This document shows positions 56,418 through 64,000 of a stretch of DNA of 64,000 bases, one piece after another. Position 1 is the first letter of the stretch. Every line of letters starts with the position of its first letter. The notes below the pieces were generated by a model. It did not search any database and was not told the DNA's origin. It saw nothing but the letters and a program-made list of their open reading frames with translations. This DNA comes from CADEED01 sp036677145. GTDB taxonomy: Bacteria; Pseudomonadota; Gammaproteobacteria; Steroidobacterales; Steroidobacteraceae. The stretch is taken from assembly GCA_036677145.1 (NCBI GenBank), contig JAKFFF010000018.1, positions 1 to 64,000 on the forward strand. The letters are read 5' to 3'. Made by a program: the position numbers and the translations under genes.

Positions 56418-58562
56418 ATGAATAAGAAACTTCTCGCGTCGGCGTTCGCCGCCGCGCAGATCGCTGCGGCCTGGTCCGTAACCGCGCAAGCAGCGGAATC
56501 CGATACAACGAAAGAGAGCGCCCGGCAGGAGCTCGATGAGATCATCGTCACTGCAGAACGGCGTCGCACCGATCTGCAAAAAACTGCCATCGCGGCAACG
56601 GTGATGTCGGGCGAGAAGGTCGCCAATGCCGGCGTCACGAACGTCGACCAGCTGCAGTTCATCTCGCCGTCGGCCACGGTCAACAACTTCGGCCAGGGCA
56701 TCGATTTCAACATCCGCGGTATCGGCAAGGCCGAACACAACTCGCAGACCACCACGGGTGTGATCACGTACCGCGACGGGGTCGCGACGTTTCCCGGTTA
56801 CTTCACCGCGGAGCCTTACTACGACCTCGCGCGCGTGGAAATCCTGCGCGGGCCGCAGGGCACGTTCGTCGGCGAGAACGCCACCGGCGGCGCGGTGTTC
56901 GTGACCTCCAACGATCCGGTGATCAACGGCGGTCACACCGGCTACATCCAGGCCGACGCGGGCAACTACGATTACTTCGGCGCGCAGGGCGCGATCAATC
57001 TGCCGGTCAGCGACACCTTCGCGGCGCGCGTGGCGTTCAATGCCGGCCAGCGCGACAGCTTCTACGACATCGAGGGTCCGTATACCGGCGACGATGGCGT
57101 GAAAACCGGCAGCGTCCGCCTGGGCATGCTCTGGGAGCCGAGCGAGTCGCTGTCGGTGAACTTCAAGGCGGACTATAACTACCTGGATCTGTCGGGTTAT
57201 CCGGCGGATCCGGTGCTCGCCACCAACGATCCCTTCGAGCTCACCGCGAACTCCGACATCCACGCGCTGGATCGCTTCGGACGCGGGGTGCTCAAGGTCG
57301 ATTACCAGTTCGCGAACGGCACGACGCTGCGCTCGGTATCGGGCTACCAGAAGGGCCAGACCGAATATCGCACCGACCTCGACGGTACGGGTGTGCCGAT
57401 CAGCAGCTTCGGCGATATCCTCGTCGAGGAAATGTATTCGCAGGAGATCAATCTCATCTCCTCCGACGCCGGCAAGTTCAAGTGGATCCTGGGCGCGTAT
57501 TACCAGAACGACGAGAGCTTCTTCCCGCCGGATGGCGGTTTCTACATCAACATTCCGACGGGCACCTACCTGCTGAGCGGTACGAACGTGCGCGAAAACA
57601 CCGCGTTGTTCGGCCAGGTCAGCTACGACCTGCCGGCGGGCTGGCAGGTGCAATTCGGCGCGCGTTATTCGGATCACACCACCGACAACGACATCGACAT
57701 CATCCAGTACGGACTGCCGCTCACGCAGCAGCAGGAGGAATCCTTTTCGAACGTCTCCGGCAAGGCGACGGTGAGCTGGACGGTGAACGATCACCACTTC
57801 CTGTACGCCTTCGCCGCCACCGGCTTCCGTCCGGGCGGCCTCAACGTGCCGGTGGGCCTCGGTGAGCCGGCGGCGTTCGAGGAAGAAGAGGTGACTAACT
57901 ACGAGATCGGGTGGAAGGCGGGCTGGGCCGACGGCCGCCTGCGCACGCAGTTCGACGTCTTCTACAACGCCTACGACAACTTCCAGGTGACGGTGGGTTA
58001 CCCGACGCTGCCGGTCTTCGGTTTCGAGCTAAACAATCCGAACACCACGACGATCTACGGCTTCGAAGGACAACTCGAGGCCGTGTTCGGGAAATTCTCG
58101 CTCGATGCCGGCTTCGGCTGGATGCGCAGCGAGCTCGGCCGATTCTTCGCGGTCGATCCGCGCGCCATCAGCTTCGGCGCATGTAATCCGGAAACCGGCC
58201 CCGCGAGCGCGTCGTGTATCAATCTCGAGGGTCACGATCAGACCTACGCACCGGATTTCACTTTCAATCTCGGCATGCAATACGTGTTCGAGCTCGGTGA
58301 CGACCGGTCGCTCACGCCGCGGATCAACTTCGGCCACGTTTCGGAGCAGTGGGCATCACTGTTCCAGAACGAGGCGCGTGGCGACCTGGTCGAGGAGCGC
58401 AACATCGTGAACGCGCAGGTCTCCTGGCGGCAGGGAACGTTCTTCACCACGCTGTGGGCAGCGAATCTCACCGACCAGCAGTACATGGCGGCGCTGAATT
58501 CGGGACTGCGTTTCATGGGTGCGCCGCGCACGTTCGGGCTGCGTGTCGCGAAGACCTTCTGA
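56418..58562 (+). CDS. TonB-dependent outer-membrane receptor
   Basis: 714 residues from ATG 56418 with GAGGGGGAA upstream. The signal peptide ends near AQAAE. The TonB box is LDEIIVTAERRR, followed by the plug (IAATVMSGEKVANAGV, FNIRGIGKAEHN, ITYRDGVATFPGYF, VEILRGPQGTFVGENATGGAVFV) and barrel with FLYAFAATGFRPGGLN. The C-terminus is LRVAKTF. It is similar in type to the 17347 receptor. It heads an operon with an MFS carrier (one-base gap), carboxylesterase and acyl-CoA ligase, so it probably takes up an ester of a hydrophobic carboxylic acid, such as a steroid or terpenoid; this is inference. Confidence 0.93.
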   Translation: MNKKLLASAFAAAQIAAAWSVTAQAAESDTTKESARQELDEIIVTAERRRTDLQKTAIAATVMSGEKVANAGVTNVDQLQFISPSATVNNFGQGIDFNIRGIGKAEHNSQTTTGVITYRDGVATFPGYFTAEPYYDLARVEILRGPQGTFVGENATGGAVFVTSNDPVINGGHTGYIQADAGNYDYFGAQGAINLPVSDTFAARVAFNAGQRDSFYDIEGPYTGDDGVKTGSVRLGMLWEPSESLSVNFKADYNYLDLSGYPADPVLATNDPFELTANSDIHALDRFGRGVLKVDYQFANGTTLRSVSGYQKGQTEYRTDLDGTGVPISSFGDILVEEMYSQEINLISSDAGKFKWILGAYYQNDESFFPPDGGFYINIPTGTYLLSGTNVRENTALFGQVSYDLPAGWQVQFGARYSDHTTDNDIDIIQYGLPLTQQQEESFSNVSGKATVSWTVNDHHFLYAFAATGFRPGGLNVPVGLGEPAAFEEEEVTNYEIGWKAGWADGRLRTQFDVFYNAYDNFQVTVGYPTLPVFGFELNNPNTTTIYGFEGQLEAVFGKFSLDAGFGWMRSELGRFFAVDPRAISFGACNPETGPASASCINLEGHDQTYAPDFTFNLGMQYVFELGDDRSLTPRINFGHVSEQWASLFQNEARGDLVEERNIVNAQVSWRQGTFFTTLWAANLTDQQYMAALNSGLRFMGAPRTFGLRVAKTF

Positions 58563-58563
58563 G

Positions 58564-59871
58564 ATGCATGCCGACGTTTCCCTCGTTCCGCGAGTCCGGC
58601 CCGGGGCCAGTGCCTGGGCCGTTCTCGCGGTTCTTTGTTTCGTCTATGTGCTGAACTTCCTGGATCGGCAGTTGCTGTCGATCCTCGCGAAGCCGATCCA
58701 GGACGAACTCGGTGTCACCGACGGACAGCTGGGCCTGATCAGCGGGCTGTACTTCGCGCTGTTCTATTGCGTGCTCGCGATTCCGGTGGGCTGGCTCGCC
58801 GACCGCACGAACCGCGTCCGCGTGTTGTCGATCGCGTGCGCGCTGTGGAGCGCGGCGACCATCGCCTGCGGACTGTCGGCTAACTACGGGCAACTCGCGG
58901 CGGCACGCATGTCGGTGGGCGTGGGCGAGGCGGGCGGTGTGCCGCCCTCGTACGCCATCATCTCGGACTACTTCCCGCCCGGCATGCGCGGCACCGCGCT
59001 CGGCCTGTTCAATTTCGGTCCGCCCATCGGACAGGCGCTTGGCGTCGCGTTCGGCGCATCTATCGCGGCGGCGTACAGCTGGCGTTTCGCGTTCATCTGG
59101 CTCGGCGCGGTGGGTGTCGTCACGGCAATTTTCGTGTGGCTGTTCGTGCGCGAACCGGTGCGCGGCGGCCTGGACGCACCGGCCCCAATCCTCCCGGCGA
59201 CAGCCGCCGAGCCGAAGGCGCCGAGTTTCTGGGCGAACTGCCGCAGGTTCTTCCAGGACCCGGTCCTGCTGCGCGTGTCGCTGGCCTGCGGCGCGACGCA
59301 GTTCGTCACCTACGCGACGCTCAACTTCACCACGCTGTTCCTGATGCGCGAAAAGGGCATGACGCTGCAGGATGTCGCGGTCTGGTACGCGCTCACGGTC
59401 GGCATCTCGATCTGCGCGGGCATGTACGCGTCGGGTCGGATGATCGATCGCTTCGCGGCGCGCTCCAAACTCGCCTATGCCTATCTACCGGCGATCGGTC
59501 TGACACTCGCGATCCCGTTTTTCATCGGCTTCGTCTGGGCGCCGACCTGGCCGCTCGCCCTGGTGCTGCTGGCCGTGCCGATGTTCTTCAACTATTTCTA
59601 TCTCTCGCCCGCGGTGACCCTGGTGCAGGAAGAAGTGCAGCCGCACGAGCGGGTCCTCGCCGGTGCGTTGTTGCTGCTGGTGATGAACCTCATCGGTCTC
59701 GGCCTCGGGCCCACGTTCCTCGGTGCGATGAGCGACTGGTTCCGCCCGGGGCACCCGGAAAATTCGCTGCAGCTGGCCTTCTATACTCTGGTGCCGTTCT
59801 ACGTCATCGCGGTGCTCGGCTTCCTGTGGCTGGCACGCGCGCTGAAAGCCCGCAACCGAGGGACGCCATGA
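58564..59871 (+). CDS. MFS transporter, Spinster-like
   Basis: 435 residues from ATG 58564, one base after the TBDR stop. The 12-segment MFS has AVLAVLCFVYVLNFLDRQLLSILAKPIQDELGVTDGQLGLISGLYFALFY at the start, the Spinster-like signature, then GVGEAGGVPPSYAIISDYFPP and RGTALGLFNFGPPIGQALG. Members in aromatic and steroid degraders move organic acids. It overlaps the carboxylesterase gene (ATGA). It probably moves the outer-membrane receptor's ligand or its hydrolysis product through the inner membrane. Confidence 0.93.
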   Translation: MHADVSLVPRVRPGASAWAVLAVLCFVYVLNFLDRQLLSILAKPIQDELGVTDGQLGLISGLYFALFYCVLAIPVGWLADRTNRVRVLSIACALWSAATIACGLSANYGQLAAARMSVGVGEAGGVPPSYAIISDYFPPGMRGTALGLFNFGPPIGQALGVAFGASIAAAYSWRFAFIWLGAVGVVTAIFVWLFVREPVRGGLDAPAPILPATAAEPKAPSFWANCRRFFQDPVLLRVSLACGATQFVTYATLNFTTLFLMREKGMTLQDVAVWYALTVGISICAGMYASGRMIDRFAARSKLAYAYLPAIGLTLAIPFFIGFVWAPTWPLALVLLAVPMFFNYFYLSPAVTLVQEEVQPHERVLAGALLLLVMNLIGLGLGPTFLGAMSDWFRPGHPENSLQLAFYTLVPFYVIAVLGFLWLARALKARNRGTP

Positions 59872-61511
59872 TTGCCCGAACCTGTCTCGCCTTCCTGTTG
59901 GCCACGCTGGGTTCGTCCCTGACGGCCTTCGCTGCTGCGCCGAACTCACCACTCGTGGACGCGCCTGCCGGAAAACTGCAGGGCGAGGCCGTGGGCGACG
60001 TGCACGTCTTCCGTGGCATTCCCTTCGCGCAGCCGCCGGTGGGCGCATTGCGCTGGAAGCCGCCATTGCCGGCGGCCAGGTGGAAGGGCGCACGTGATGC
60101 GACGAAGTTCGGTCCCGCCTGCCTGCAGCCGAAGCCGCGCGCGGCCAGCATTTATTCGTGGGACCTGCCTTCGATGAGCGAGGATTGCCTGACGCTGAAC
60201 GTGTGGGCGCCCGCCCAGGCGAAGAAGGCGCCGGTATTCGTGTGGATTCACGGCGGCGCGTTGAGCGGCGGCTCGGGCAGCGAGCCGCTGTATGACGGCA
60301 CGAAGTTCGCGGAGCGTGGCGTCGTCGTCGTCACGATCAACTACCGTCTCGGCGTGCTCGGCTTCTTCGCGCACCCGGCGCTCAGCGCCGAATCGCGCCG
60401 GAACATCTCCGGCAACTACGGCCTGCTCGATCAGATCGCGGCGCTGAAGTGGGTGAAGGCGAACATCCATGCTTTCGGCGGCGACCCGGCGAACGTGACG
60501 ATCGCGGGCGAATCCGCCGGCGGCTTGAGCGTGATGTACCTGATGGCGACGCGCGAGGCTCACGGACTGTTCTCGAAAGCCGTCATGCAGAGCGCCTACA
60601 TGATCACGGCGCCGGAGCTGCGCACCGCGACTCACGGTGGATTCTCCTCGGAGGCCGTGGGCGTCTGGCTGGCCGAGAAGTTAGGCGCGGGCGACCTCGT
60701 GGCGCTGCGCTCGATGGACGCGGGCGCCATGGTCGAGGCCGCCGCGCCCACCGGGTATTTCCCGTTCTTCACCATCGACGGCCGTGTTCTGCCGCGACAG
60801 GTGGTCGACGTGTTCGATCGCGGTGAGCAGGCCAAGGTACCGATGCTGGTGGGATTCAACAGCGGCGAAATCCGCTCCCTGCGCGTGCTTGCGCCGCCGG
60901 TGCCCGCCGACGCGGCGACCTACACGGCGCAGATCCGCGAAAAATACGCGGACCTGGCGGATGCCTTCCTCCGGCTGTACCCGCCTGACGACCTTGAGGA
61001 GAGCGTGCTCGCCGCCACCCGCGACGGGCTCTATGGCTGGACCACCGAGCGCCTGGTCAGAAAACACACGGCAGCCGGCGCGCCGGCCTTTCTCTACTTT
61101 TTCGATCACGGTTATCCGGCCGCGAACGAGCTGAAGCTGCACGCATTTCACGCCGCCGAGATTCCGTACATGTTCGGCAACGCGCACAAGACACCGATGC
61201 GCTGGCCGAAGCTGCCCGATACCGCGGCGGACAAGCAGCTGTCGGACGCGATGGTTGCGTATTGGACATCGTTCGCGGGCGCCGGCGTGCCGAGCGCGGC
61301 CGGCCAGCCGAAATGGCCGGCGTACGGCACCGCGCGCGAATACATGGCCTTCGAAGATTCGCCGCTGCCGAAGAAACAATTGCTGCCCGGCATGTACGAG
61401 CTCAACGAGCAGGTCGTCTGCCGCCGCCGCGCGAAGGGCGGAATCCCGTGGAACTGGAATTTCGGTCTCGCGGCGCCGCCCATGCCTCCCGCCGAGGCCT
61501 CATGCAACTGA
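59868..61511 (+). CDS. Type-B carboxylesterase, exported
   Basis: 547 residues from ATG 59868. The signal peptide is MIARTCLAFLLATLGSSLTAFA. Type-B signatures are EDCLTLNVWAP, the oxyanion loop VWIHGGALSGGSG, nucleophile elbow FGGDPANVTIAGESAGGLSVM, an acid in FNSGEIRS and catalytic His in LKLHAFHAAEIPYMFGN. It cleaves esters in the periplasm, before or during import. It is between the MFS carrier (ATGA overlap) and the acyl-CoA ligase (10-base overlap), which would activate the released acid. Confidence 0.93.
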   Translation: MIARTCLAFLLATLGSSLTAFAAAPNSPLVDAPAGKLQGEAVGDVHVFRGIPFAQPPVGALRWKPPLPAARWKGARDATKFGPACLQPKPRAASIYSWDLPSMSEDCLTLNVWAPAQAKKAPVFVWIHGGALSGGSGSEPLYDGTKFAERGVVVVTINYRLGVLGFFAHPALSAESRRNISGNYGLLDQIAALKWVKANIHAFGGDPANVTIAGESAGGLSVMYLMATREAHGLFSKAVMQSAYMITAPELRTATHGGFSSEAVGVWLAEKLGAGDLVALRSMDAGAMVEAAAPTGYFPFFTIDGRVLPRQVVDVFDRGEQAKVPMLVGFNSGEIRSLRVLAPPVPADAATYTAQIREKYADLADAFLRLYPPDDLEESVLAATRDGLYGWTTERLVRKHTAAGAPAFLYFFDHGYPAANELKLHAFHAAEIPYMFGNAHKTPMRWPKLPDTAADKQLSDAMVAYWTSFAGAGVPSAAGQPKWPAYGTAREYMAFEDSPLPKKQLLPGMYELNEQVVCRRRAKGGIPWNWNFGLAAPPMPPAEASCN

Positions 61512-63097
61512 CCGATGGCGCGATGCAGCCGTACGCGCTGACGCTCGACAAGTTTCTCGAGCACGCCGCGAAATGGCATTCGCACGCCGAAGTCGTCACT
61601 GCGCGCGAAGGCGGGCGCGTCGATCGCGTCACGTACGCGGAACTCGATCACCGCAGCCGCAAGGTCTCGCTGGTGCTCGAGGGCTTCGGTGTGCGCGCCG
61701 GCGACCGGGTCGCGACACTCGCCTGGAACACGCAGGCACACCTGGAAGTCTGGTACGCGATCATGGGCATGGGCGCCGTCTGCCACACCCTGAATCCGCG
61801 CCTCACTTGCGCGCAGCTCGCCGCGATGGTCGTGGAGTCCGGCACACGCATGATCGTCACGAGCGCCGACCTCGAGCCGCTGGCGCGCCAGATCGCCGCG
61901 GAAGCGCGGACGATCGAGCGGCTGCTGTTGATCGATTCTTCCGGCGCGCGGGCGCAGCCGGCGGGCATGCCGCTGGTCTGCGAACTCGAGCCGCTGCTCG
62001 CGCAGGTGCGCGGCGAAGTAGTTTGGGGCCTGTTCGACGAAACCACGCCTTGCGGCCTGTGTTACACCTCGGGCACCACAGGTGTGCCGAAGGGTGTCAC
62101 CTATACGCATCGCGCGAGTTACCTGCATACCTTGCGCCAGCTCCAGGTCGACAACATGGCGATCAGCGCGCGCGACCACGTGCTCGCCGTCGTGCCGATG
62201 TTCCATGCCAATGCCTGGGGTCTGCCGTTCGCCGTGCCGGCCGCGGGCGCGAAGCTCGTCCTGCCGGGCCGCCATCTCGACGGGGCAAGTCTCGCGGCCC
62301 TGATCAATGCCGAATCCGTGACCGTCGCGGTCGGCATCGCGACCGTCTGGCTCGAACTCGTCGAACATCTCGATCGCACGGGTGGCGAGGTGCCGACCCT
62401 GGAACGCGTCATCGTCGGTGGCGCCCCGCTGCCGCCCGCGCTCATGGAGCGTTTCGAGAAGCGCATGCAGGTCATGGTGCAGACGAGTTGGGGCATGACC
62501 GAGCTTTCGCCTTCGGGAACCGTGGCGCCACCCGACACGCCCACGCGTTCACCGCATCTGTCGGGCAAACCTTCCGTGGGTCTCGATCTGCTGCTGACGG
62601 ATGCCGAGGGCCGCGCGCTGCCGCAGCAGCGCGGCGTCGAAGGACATCTGCGGGTGCGCGGCGCGGCGGTCATCGAACGTTATTTCGGTGAAGAGCAGAA
62701 GGCCACGGACGCGCATGGCTGGTTTCCCACCGGCGACCTGGCGCGGATCGATGCCGCGGGAAATCTGATCATCACCGGACGCGCCAAGGACCTGATCAAG
62801 TCGGGCGGCGAATGGATCAACCCATCCGCGATCGAAGCCATCGTCAGCGCGCTGTCGGAGGTAACCCTCGCGGCGGTGATCGGCCGGCCTCACATCAAGT
62901 GGGGCGAGCGCCCCGTGCTCATCGTCGAGACCCGCGGCAAGAACGGCATCAGCGATGAGGCTTTGCTTGCACCACTGCATGGGAAGGTCGCCCCGTGGTG
63001 GATACCCGATGAGATCATTCGCGTCGAGCGGATGCACCTCGCGCCCACCGGAAAGATCGACAAGGTTCGTTTGAGGATGGAATATGGCGGCGGATAG
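61502..63097 (+). CDS. AMP-dependent acyl-CoA synthetase (fatty-acid/aryl-CoA ligase type)
   Basis: 531 residues from ATG 61502 (an in-frame ATG at 61523 is an alternative). Motifs are YTSGTTGVPKGVTYTHR (P-loop), VPMFHANAWGLPF, QTSWGMTELSPSG, GWFPTGDLARID and GRAKDLIKSGGEWINPSAIE, with a C-terminal Lys in LAPTGKIDKVRLR as the adenylation-step lysine. It resembles medium-chain (AlkK) and steroid side-chain acyl-CoA ligases. It is cytoplasmic. It follows the esterase and precedes a TetR gene, so it probably activates the acid released by the esterase. Confidence 0.94.
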   Translation: MQLTDGAMQPYALTLDKFLEHAAKWHSHAEVVTAREGGRVDRVTYAELDHRSRKVSLVLEGFGVRAGDRVATLAWNTQAHLEVWYAIMGMGAVCHTLNPRLTCAQLAAMVVESGTRMIVTSADLEPLARQIAAEARTIERLLLIDSSGARAQPAGMPLVCELEPLLAQVRGEVVWGLFDETTPCGLCYTSGTTGVPKGVTYTHRASYLHTLRQLQVDNMAISARDHVLAVVPMFHANAWGLPFAVPAAGAKLVLPGRHLDGASLAALINAESVTVAVGIATVWLELVEHLDRTGGEVPTLERVIVGGAPLPPALMERFEKRMQVMVQTSWGMTELSPSGTVAPPDTPTRSPHLSGKPSVGLDLLLTDAEGRALPQQRGVEGHLRVRGAAVIERYFGEEQKATDAHGWFPTGDLARIDAAGNLIITGRAKDLIKSGGEWINPSAIEAIVSALSEVTLAAVIGRPHIKWGERPVLIVETRGKNGISDEALLAPLHGKVAPWWIPDEIIRVERMHLAPTGKIDKVRLRMEYGGG

Positions 63098-63830
63098 CGT
63101 CCAACCTGGTCGAAGAAACGGTGCTCGGAGAATCGGGATAGTGGCTCAGAAAACCAAGACGCGACAACGCGCGACCAAGGTCCAGCAACGCGCCGACAAG
63201 ATGGAGCAGATCCTCGACGCCGCCGAATACCTGTTCTCGAAGCATGGTCTGTACGGCGTGACGCTCAAGGACGTCGCGAAGCGCGTCGGCGCGCATCACA
63301 CGCTGCTCAACTACTACTTCGTCGACAAGAAGAAGCTGTTCGATGCCGTGTTCGCGCGCCGCGCGGTGGTGACGAGCACGCGCCGGCTGGAAGCGCTCGA
63401 CCGTTACGACGCGGAGTCCAACGGCAAACCGACCGTGGAAGGCGCGTTGCGCGCATTCCTCGATACCGACCTCGACCTGTACATCCAGGGCGGCGAGCCC
63501 TGGAAGAACTACGGCGCGCTCGGCGCGCAGGTCGCCAATACGCCCGAGTGGGGCGCCGACCTCATGGATGCGCAGTTCGATCCGGTCGTGCTGCGGCTCA
63601 TCGAACTACTCAAGAAAGCGCTGCCGGACTGCGACGAGCGCGACATCTTCTGGGGTTATCACTTCGTCACGGGTGCGCTGATGCTGACGCTCGCGCGCAC
63701 CGGGCGCATCGACAAGCTGTCGGCGGGCCGCTGCCGGTCGGATGATTTCGAAGCCGTGAAGGAACGCATGGCGTCGTTCATGGCGGCGGGATTCCTCGGC
63801 ATCTGTCAGCGCCAGACGGGCCGGAAGTGA
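63084..63830 (+). CDS. TetR family transcriptional regulator
   Basis: 248 residues from ATG 63084, which overlaps the ligase gene by 14 bases; a GTG at 63141 is an alternative that removes an arginine-rich leader. The HTH domain is QILDAAEYLFSKHGLYGVTLKDVAKRVGAHHTLLNYYFVDKKKLFDAVFARR (about 42-93). The C-terminal ligand domain is of the TetR_C_11-like type (CDERDIFWGYHFVTGALM). It probably senses the substrate acid or its CoA ester and controls this operon. Its stop is overlapped by the next gene (GTGA). Confidence 0.92.
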   Translation: MAADSVQPGRRNGARRIGIVAQKTKTRQRATKVQQRADKMEQILDAAEYLFSKHGLYGVTLKDVAKRVGAHHTLLNYYFVDKKKLFDAVFARRAVVTSTRRLEALDRYDAESNGKPTVEGALRAFLDTDLDLYIQGGEPWKNYGALGAQVANTPEWGADLMDAQFDPVVLRLIELLKKALPDCDERDIFWGYHFVTGALMLTLARTGRIDKLSAGRCRSDDFEAVKERMASFMAAGFLGICQRQTGRK

Positions 63831-64000
63831 AGCACTCGATCGAAGGCCGCGTTGCCCTCGTGACCGGCGCGGGCGGCGGACTCGGCCGCGAACACGCATT
63901 GTTCCTCGCGCGCTGGGGCGCGCGTGTGATCGTCAACGATCTCGCGCCCGCGGCGGCCGAGGCGGTGGCCGCGGAAATCATCGCGGCCGGCGGCACGGCG
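63827..64000 (+). CDS. Short-chain dehydrogenase, MFE-2-like (cut by window edge)
   Basis: Only the first 58 residues are present, from GTG 63827. MKHSIEGRVALVTGAGGGLGREHALFL with TGAGGGLG is the Rossmann cofactor motif, and ARVIVNDLAP ends the second strand with Asp, favouring NAD. The spacing and GREHALF closely match 3-hydroxyacyl-CoA dehydrogenase domains of multifunctional enzyme type 2. That would fit beta-oxidation after the acyl-CoA ligase. The rest of the gene lies beyond the window. Confidence 0.8.
   Translation, partial: MKHSIEGRVALVTGAGGGLGREHALFLARWGARVIVNDLAPAAAEAVAAEIIAAGGTA

Noticed and set aside
324..60690. Recurrent GTTAG/CTAAC words, sometimes in rare codons and near stops
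   Set aside because: I found about 27 copies, fewer than base composition would give, so they are conspicuous to the eye but not enriched.
63084..63140. Arginine-rich leader of the TetR protein as a separate functional segment
   Set aside because: More likely an annotation choice between ATG 63084 and GTG 63141; no conserved motif is visible in the leader.
1..64000. tRNA, rRNA, CRISPR, insertion sequences, prophage or integrase genes
   Set aside because: Looked for by eye and not found; there is no evidence of a mobile element, and gene composition is uniform apart from the A+T-rich gap at 32644-32986.

Overview
The window is a G+C-rich chromosome fragment from a Gram-negative bacterium. 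It carries four TonB-dependent outer-membrane receptors (TBDRs), many exported esterases and glycosidases, lipoproteins, a tripartite TRAP transporter and a flavin-dependent halogenase cluster. That mix is typical of Steroidobacter-like or Xanthomonadales-like Gammaproteobacteria and of Sphingomonad/Caulobacter groups. A Steroidobacteraceae-type gammaproteobacterium is my best guess; no rRNA or other taxonomic marker is present. I see no tRNA, rRNA, CRISPR array, insertion sequence, integrase or phage gene.

Region 1 (1-17.2 kb). Leftward are a partial ThuA-like gene and a tannase/feruloyl-esterase, then a tightly overlapping nine-gene operon (13716 down to 2326). Its order is CapA-like phosphoesterase, TRAP small and large permeases, a cysteine-less 2-hydroxyacyl-CoA dehydratase-like subunit, a fused double class III CoA-transferase, a cysteine-rich dehydratase subunit, a TRAP binding lipoprotein, a single class III CoA-transferase and an exported CocE-type hydrolase. 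Most junctions are ATGA overlaps. A MarR regulator lies upstream and a TBDR diverges from it. An almost identical 14-base motif (GTTGGCACTAC core) stands before the operon and in the MarR/TBDR intergenic region, oriented towards the transporter operon and the TBDR. This looks like one regulon for uptake, ester cleavage, CoA activation and dehydration of a hydroxy-acid. It recalls the clostridial Fld (phenyllactate) system, but no ATP-dependent activator is in view. It is the best candidate for an undescribed system here.

Region 2 (17.2-32.6 kb). A second TBDR is coupled to a di-haem cytochrome c and an OmpA-like exported protein. Convergent to these are a cytochrome P450 with an unusual I-helix and an MFS carrier. 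A LysR regulator diverges from the carrier over a perfect T-N11-A dyad. A hemicellulose block follows: MFS carrier plus GH43 xylosidase rightward, then a leftward GH43 arabinanase, a small exported protein and two exported alpha/beta hydrolases.

Region 3 (32.6-44.5 kb). A TIGR01782-like TBDR is followed by a lipoprotein, four tandem tryptophan-halogenase-family proteins (one stripped of all diagnostic motifs) and a JmjC/cupin-like protein. A small EF-hand protein behind a textbook sigma-54 promoter ends the block.

Region 4 (44.6-56.3 kb). This holds an exported CocE hydrolase coupled to a Tat-exported sugar isomerase-like protein, three paralogous small exported TonB-C-like proteins around a metallo-beta-lactamase-fold lipoprotein, and a serine hydrolase with a membrane tail. 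An SDR, a GST, a YCII-like protein and a monoglyceride-lipase-like hydrolase follow. The block ends with a DUF2938/DUF2798 pair divergent from a MerR regulator across a SoxR-box-like operator.

Region 5 (56.3-64 kb). A rightward operon encodes TBDR, MFS carrier, type-B carboxylesterase, acyl-CoA ligase, TetR regulator and an SDR cut by the window end. It fits import, ester hydrolysis, CoA activation and beta-oxidation-like degradation of a carboxylic-acid ester.
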